The position numbers and the translations under genes are program-made. 64,000 nucleotides of DNA from Pseudomonas oryzihabitans (lineage in GTDB: Bacteria; Pseudomonadota; Gammaproteobacteria; Pseudomonadales; Pseudomonadaceae): NCBI RefSeq assembly GCF_006384975.1, contig NZ_CP021645.1:3066001-3130000 (forward strand). Direction: 5' to 3'. This document shows, piece by piece, positions 63,339 to 64,000 of this stretch; the stretch's first letter is position 1; each line of letters opens with the position of its first letter. The notes beneath the pieces were generated by a model, which saw only the letters and a list, made by a program, of their open reading frames with translations, was not told the origin of the DNA and searched no databases.

Positions 63339-64000
63339 TCAGGTATCGCGTAGCGGCCGGGCGATCAAGTGCAAATCCGCGCCGACCGGAGTCGCGCTGA
63401 CGATCCTGAGCTGCGGCGCCTCGGCCAGGTGCTCGAGGGGCCAGTCCAGTAGCGGGCGGGCGCTGGAGCCGAGGAACTTGGGCGCCAGGAACAGATGGTA
63501 TTCGTCGACCAATCCGGCCCGGGCGAAGGCCCCGGCGAGGCGTGGTCCGGCTTCCACCAGAACATCGTTGACCTGCTCGGTGCCCAGCTGGGTGAGCAGG
63601 GCTGCCAAGTCGACCTGACCGGCGGTGCCCGGCAATGCCAGGTAGTCGTGACCGGCGGCGGCATAGCCCGGATCGTCCGAGGCCAGGCCTGCGACCCGCG
63701 CCGCGCCAGCCTGGAAGAAGGGTGCCTCGAGCGGCACCCGGCCGCGCCCATCCACCAGCAGCCGCTGCGGCGTGCGCAGGGTGGCCAGGGCCAGGTCTTC
63801 GCCGGTCAGGCCCAGTTCGCTCGGCCGCACGGTCAGGCGGGCGCCGTCGGCCAGCACGGTGTCGGCACCGGTGATCACCACCCCGGCTTCGGCCCGCAGC
63901 CGCTGCACGCTCTGCCGCGCCGCCGGGCCGGTGATCCATTGGCTCTCGCCATTGGCCATGGCGGTGCGGCCATCCAGGCTCAGCGCCAGCTTGACCCGCA
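63339..64000 (-). CDS. ribD: RibD pyrimidine deaminase/reductase (5' end outside window)
   Basis: C-terminal about 220 residues of RibD: RVKLALSLDGRTAMANGESQ then WITGPAARQSVQRLRAEAG and VNDVLVEAGPRLAGAFARAG. This is the reductase half that reduces the ribosyl group; the zinc deaminase half lies beyond the window. It is upstream of the FMN riboswitch, so only the following genes are under that control. Confidence 0.93.
   Translation of the reverse strand, partial: RVKLALSLDGRTAMANGESQWITGPAARQSVQRLRAEAGVVITGADTVLADGARLTVRPSELGLTGEDLALATLRTPQRLLVDGRGRVPLEAPFFQAGAARVAGLASDDPGYAAAGHDYLALPGTAGQVDLAALLTQLGTEQVNDVLVEAGPRLAGAFARAGLVDEYHLFLAPKFLGSSARPLLDWPLEHLAEAPQLRIVSATPVGADLHLIARPLRDT

Overview
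The window looks like a Pseudomonas chromosome, possibly of the P. oryzihabitans/psychrotolerans type (species inferred only). It is GC-rich and carries recognisable Pseudomonas blocks: ubiX-mpl, an EatR-type regulator with an aldehyde dehydrogenase, dedA-mtfA-like-ppa, xseB-ispA-dxs, and ribA...pgpA-thiL-nusB-ribH-ribBA-ribC-ribD. These blocks are interrupted by one genomic island of about 36.7 kb.

Left core, 1-11.1 kb. It holds ubiX and mpl (cofactor synthesis and murein recycling), a small secreted protein, a TDT/SLAC1-type exporter, and a sigma-54 activator. The activator is divergent from an aldehyde dehydrogenase and a zinc alcohol dehydrogenase. The promoter region has three TGTCAC/GTGACA palindromes about two helical turns apart and a consensus sigma-54 promoter. 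Then come a DedA membrane protein, an MtfA-like metallopeptidase and inorganic pyrophosphatase.

Island, about 11.14-47.87 kb. A 19-bp direct repeat inside a terminator hairpin marks the ends, and a P4/CP4-57-type integrase lies just inside the left end. From left to right: (i) an AT-rich defence locus (C5-cytosine methyltransferase, Vsr-like nuclease, a large protein with two GHKL ATPase domains, a receiver-like protein), divergent from an MrcB_N/DUF3883 nuclease-like gene split at an A8 run; (ii) an ICE/plasmid-like accessory block (DUF932, a YqaJ-like protein lacking its catalytic residues, RadC, small zinc-ribbon, membrane and lipoprotein genes, an XRE repressor with a nested operator); (iii) a GC-rich cluster at 27.0-43.8 kb that looks like a self-contained natural-product locus: PLP decarboxylase, ATP-grasp ligase, HemN-like radical SAM enzyme, amidohydrolase, flavin monooxygenase, methyltransferase, P450, MMPL exporter with a LolA-like partner and an outer-membrane barrel, AlkC-type DNA alkylation repair protein, and MarR regulator; (iv) a decayed UvrD-type helicase and P4-like genes (YagK/Gp2-like, AlpA, and a putative ribbon-helix-helix protein preceded by four TAGAAT boxes at exact 11-bp spacing).

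Right core, 47.9-64 kb. It holds a DUF748 protein, a repeat-rich intergenic region, and ilvA with an upstream SnoaL-like gene. These two are preceded by what reads as a classical Ile/Thr leader-peptide attenuator. Then follow xseB-ispA-dxs, a chemoreceptor, ribA, a 200-bp MITE-like element abutting the stop codon of a retropepsin-like protease gene, and pgpA-thiL-nusB-ribH-ribBA-ribC, with an FMN riboswitch between ribC and ribD.

The two points most worth following are the island metabolite cluster, whose AlkC gene suggests a DNA-alkylating product, and the methylase/Vsr/double-GHKL/receiver locus. No tRNA, rRNA or CRISPR array was seen. All family assignments were made by eye from translated sequence; no database search was run.
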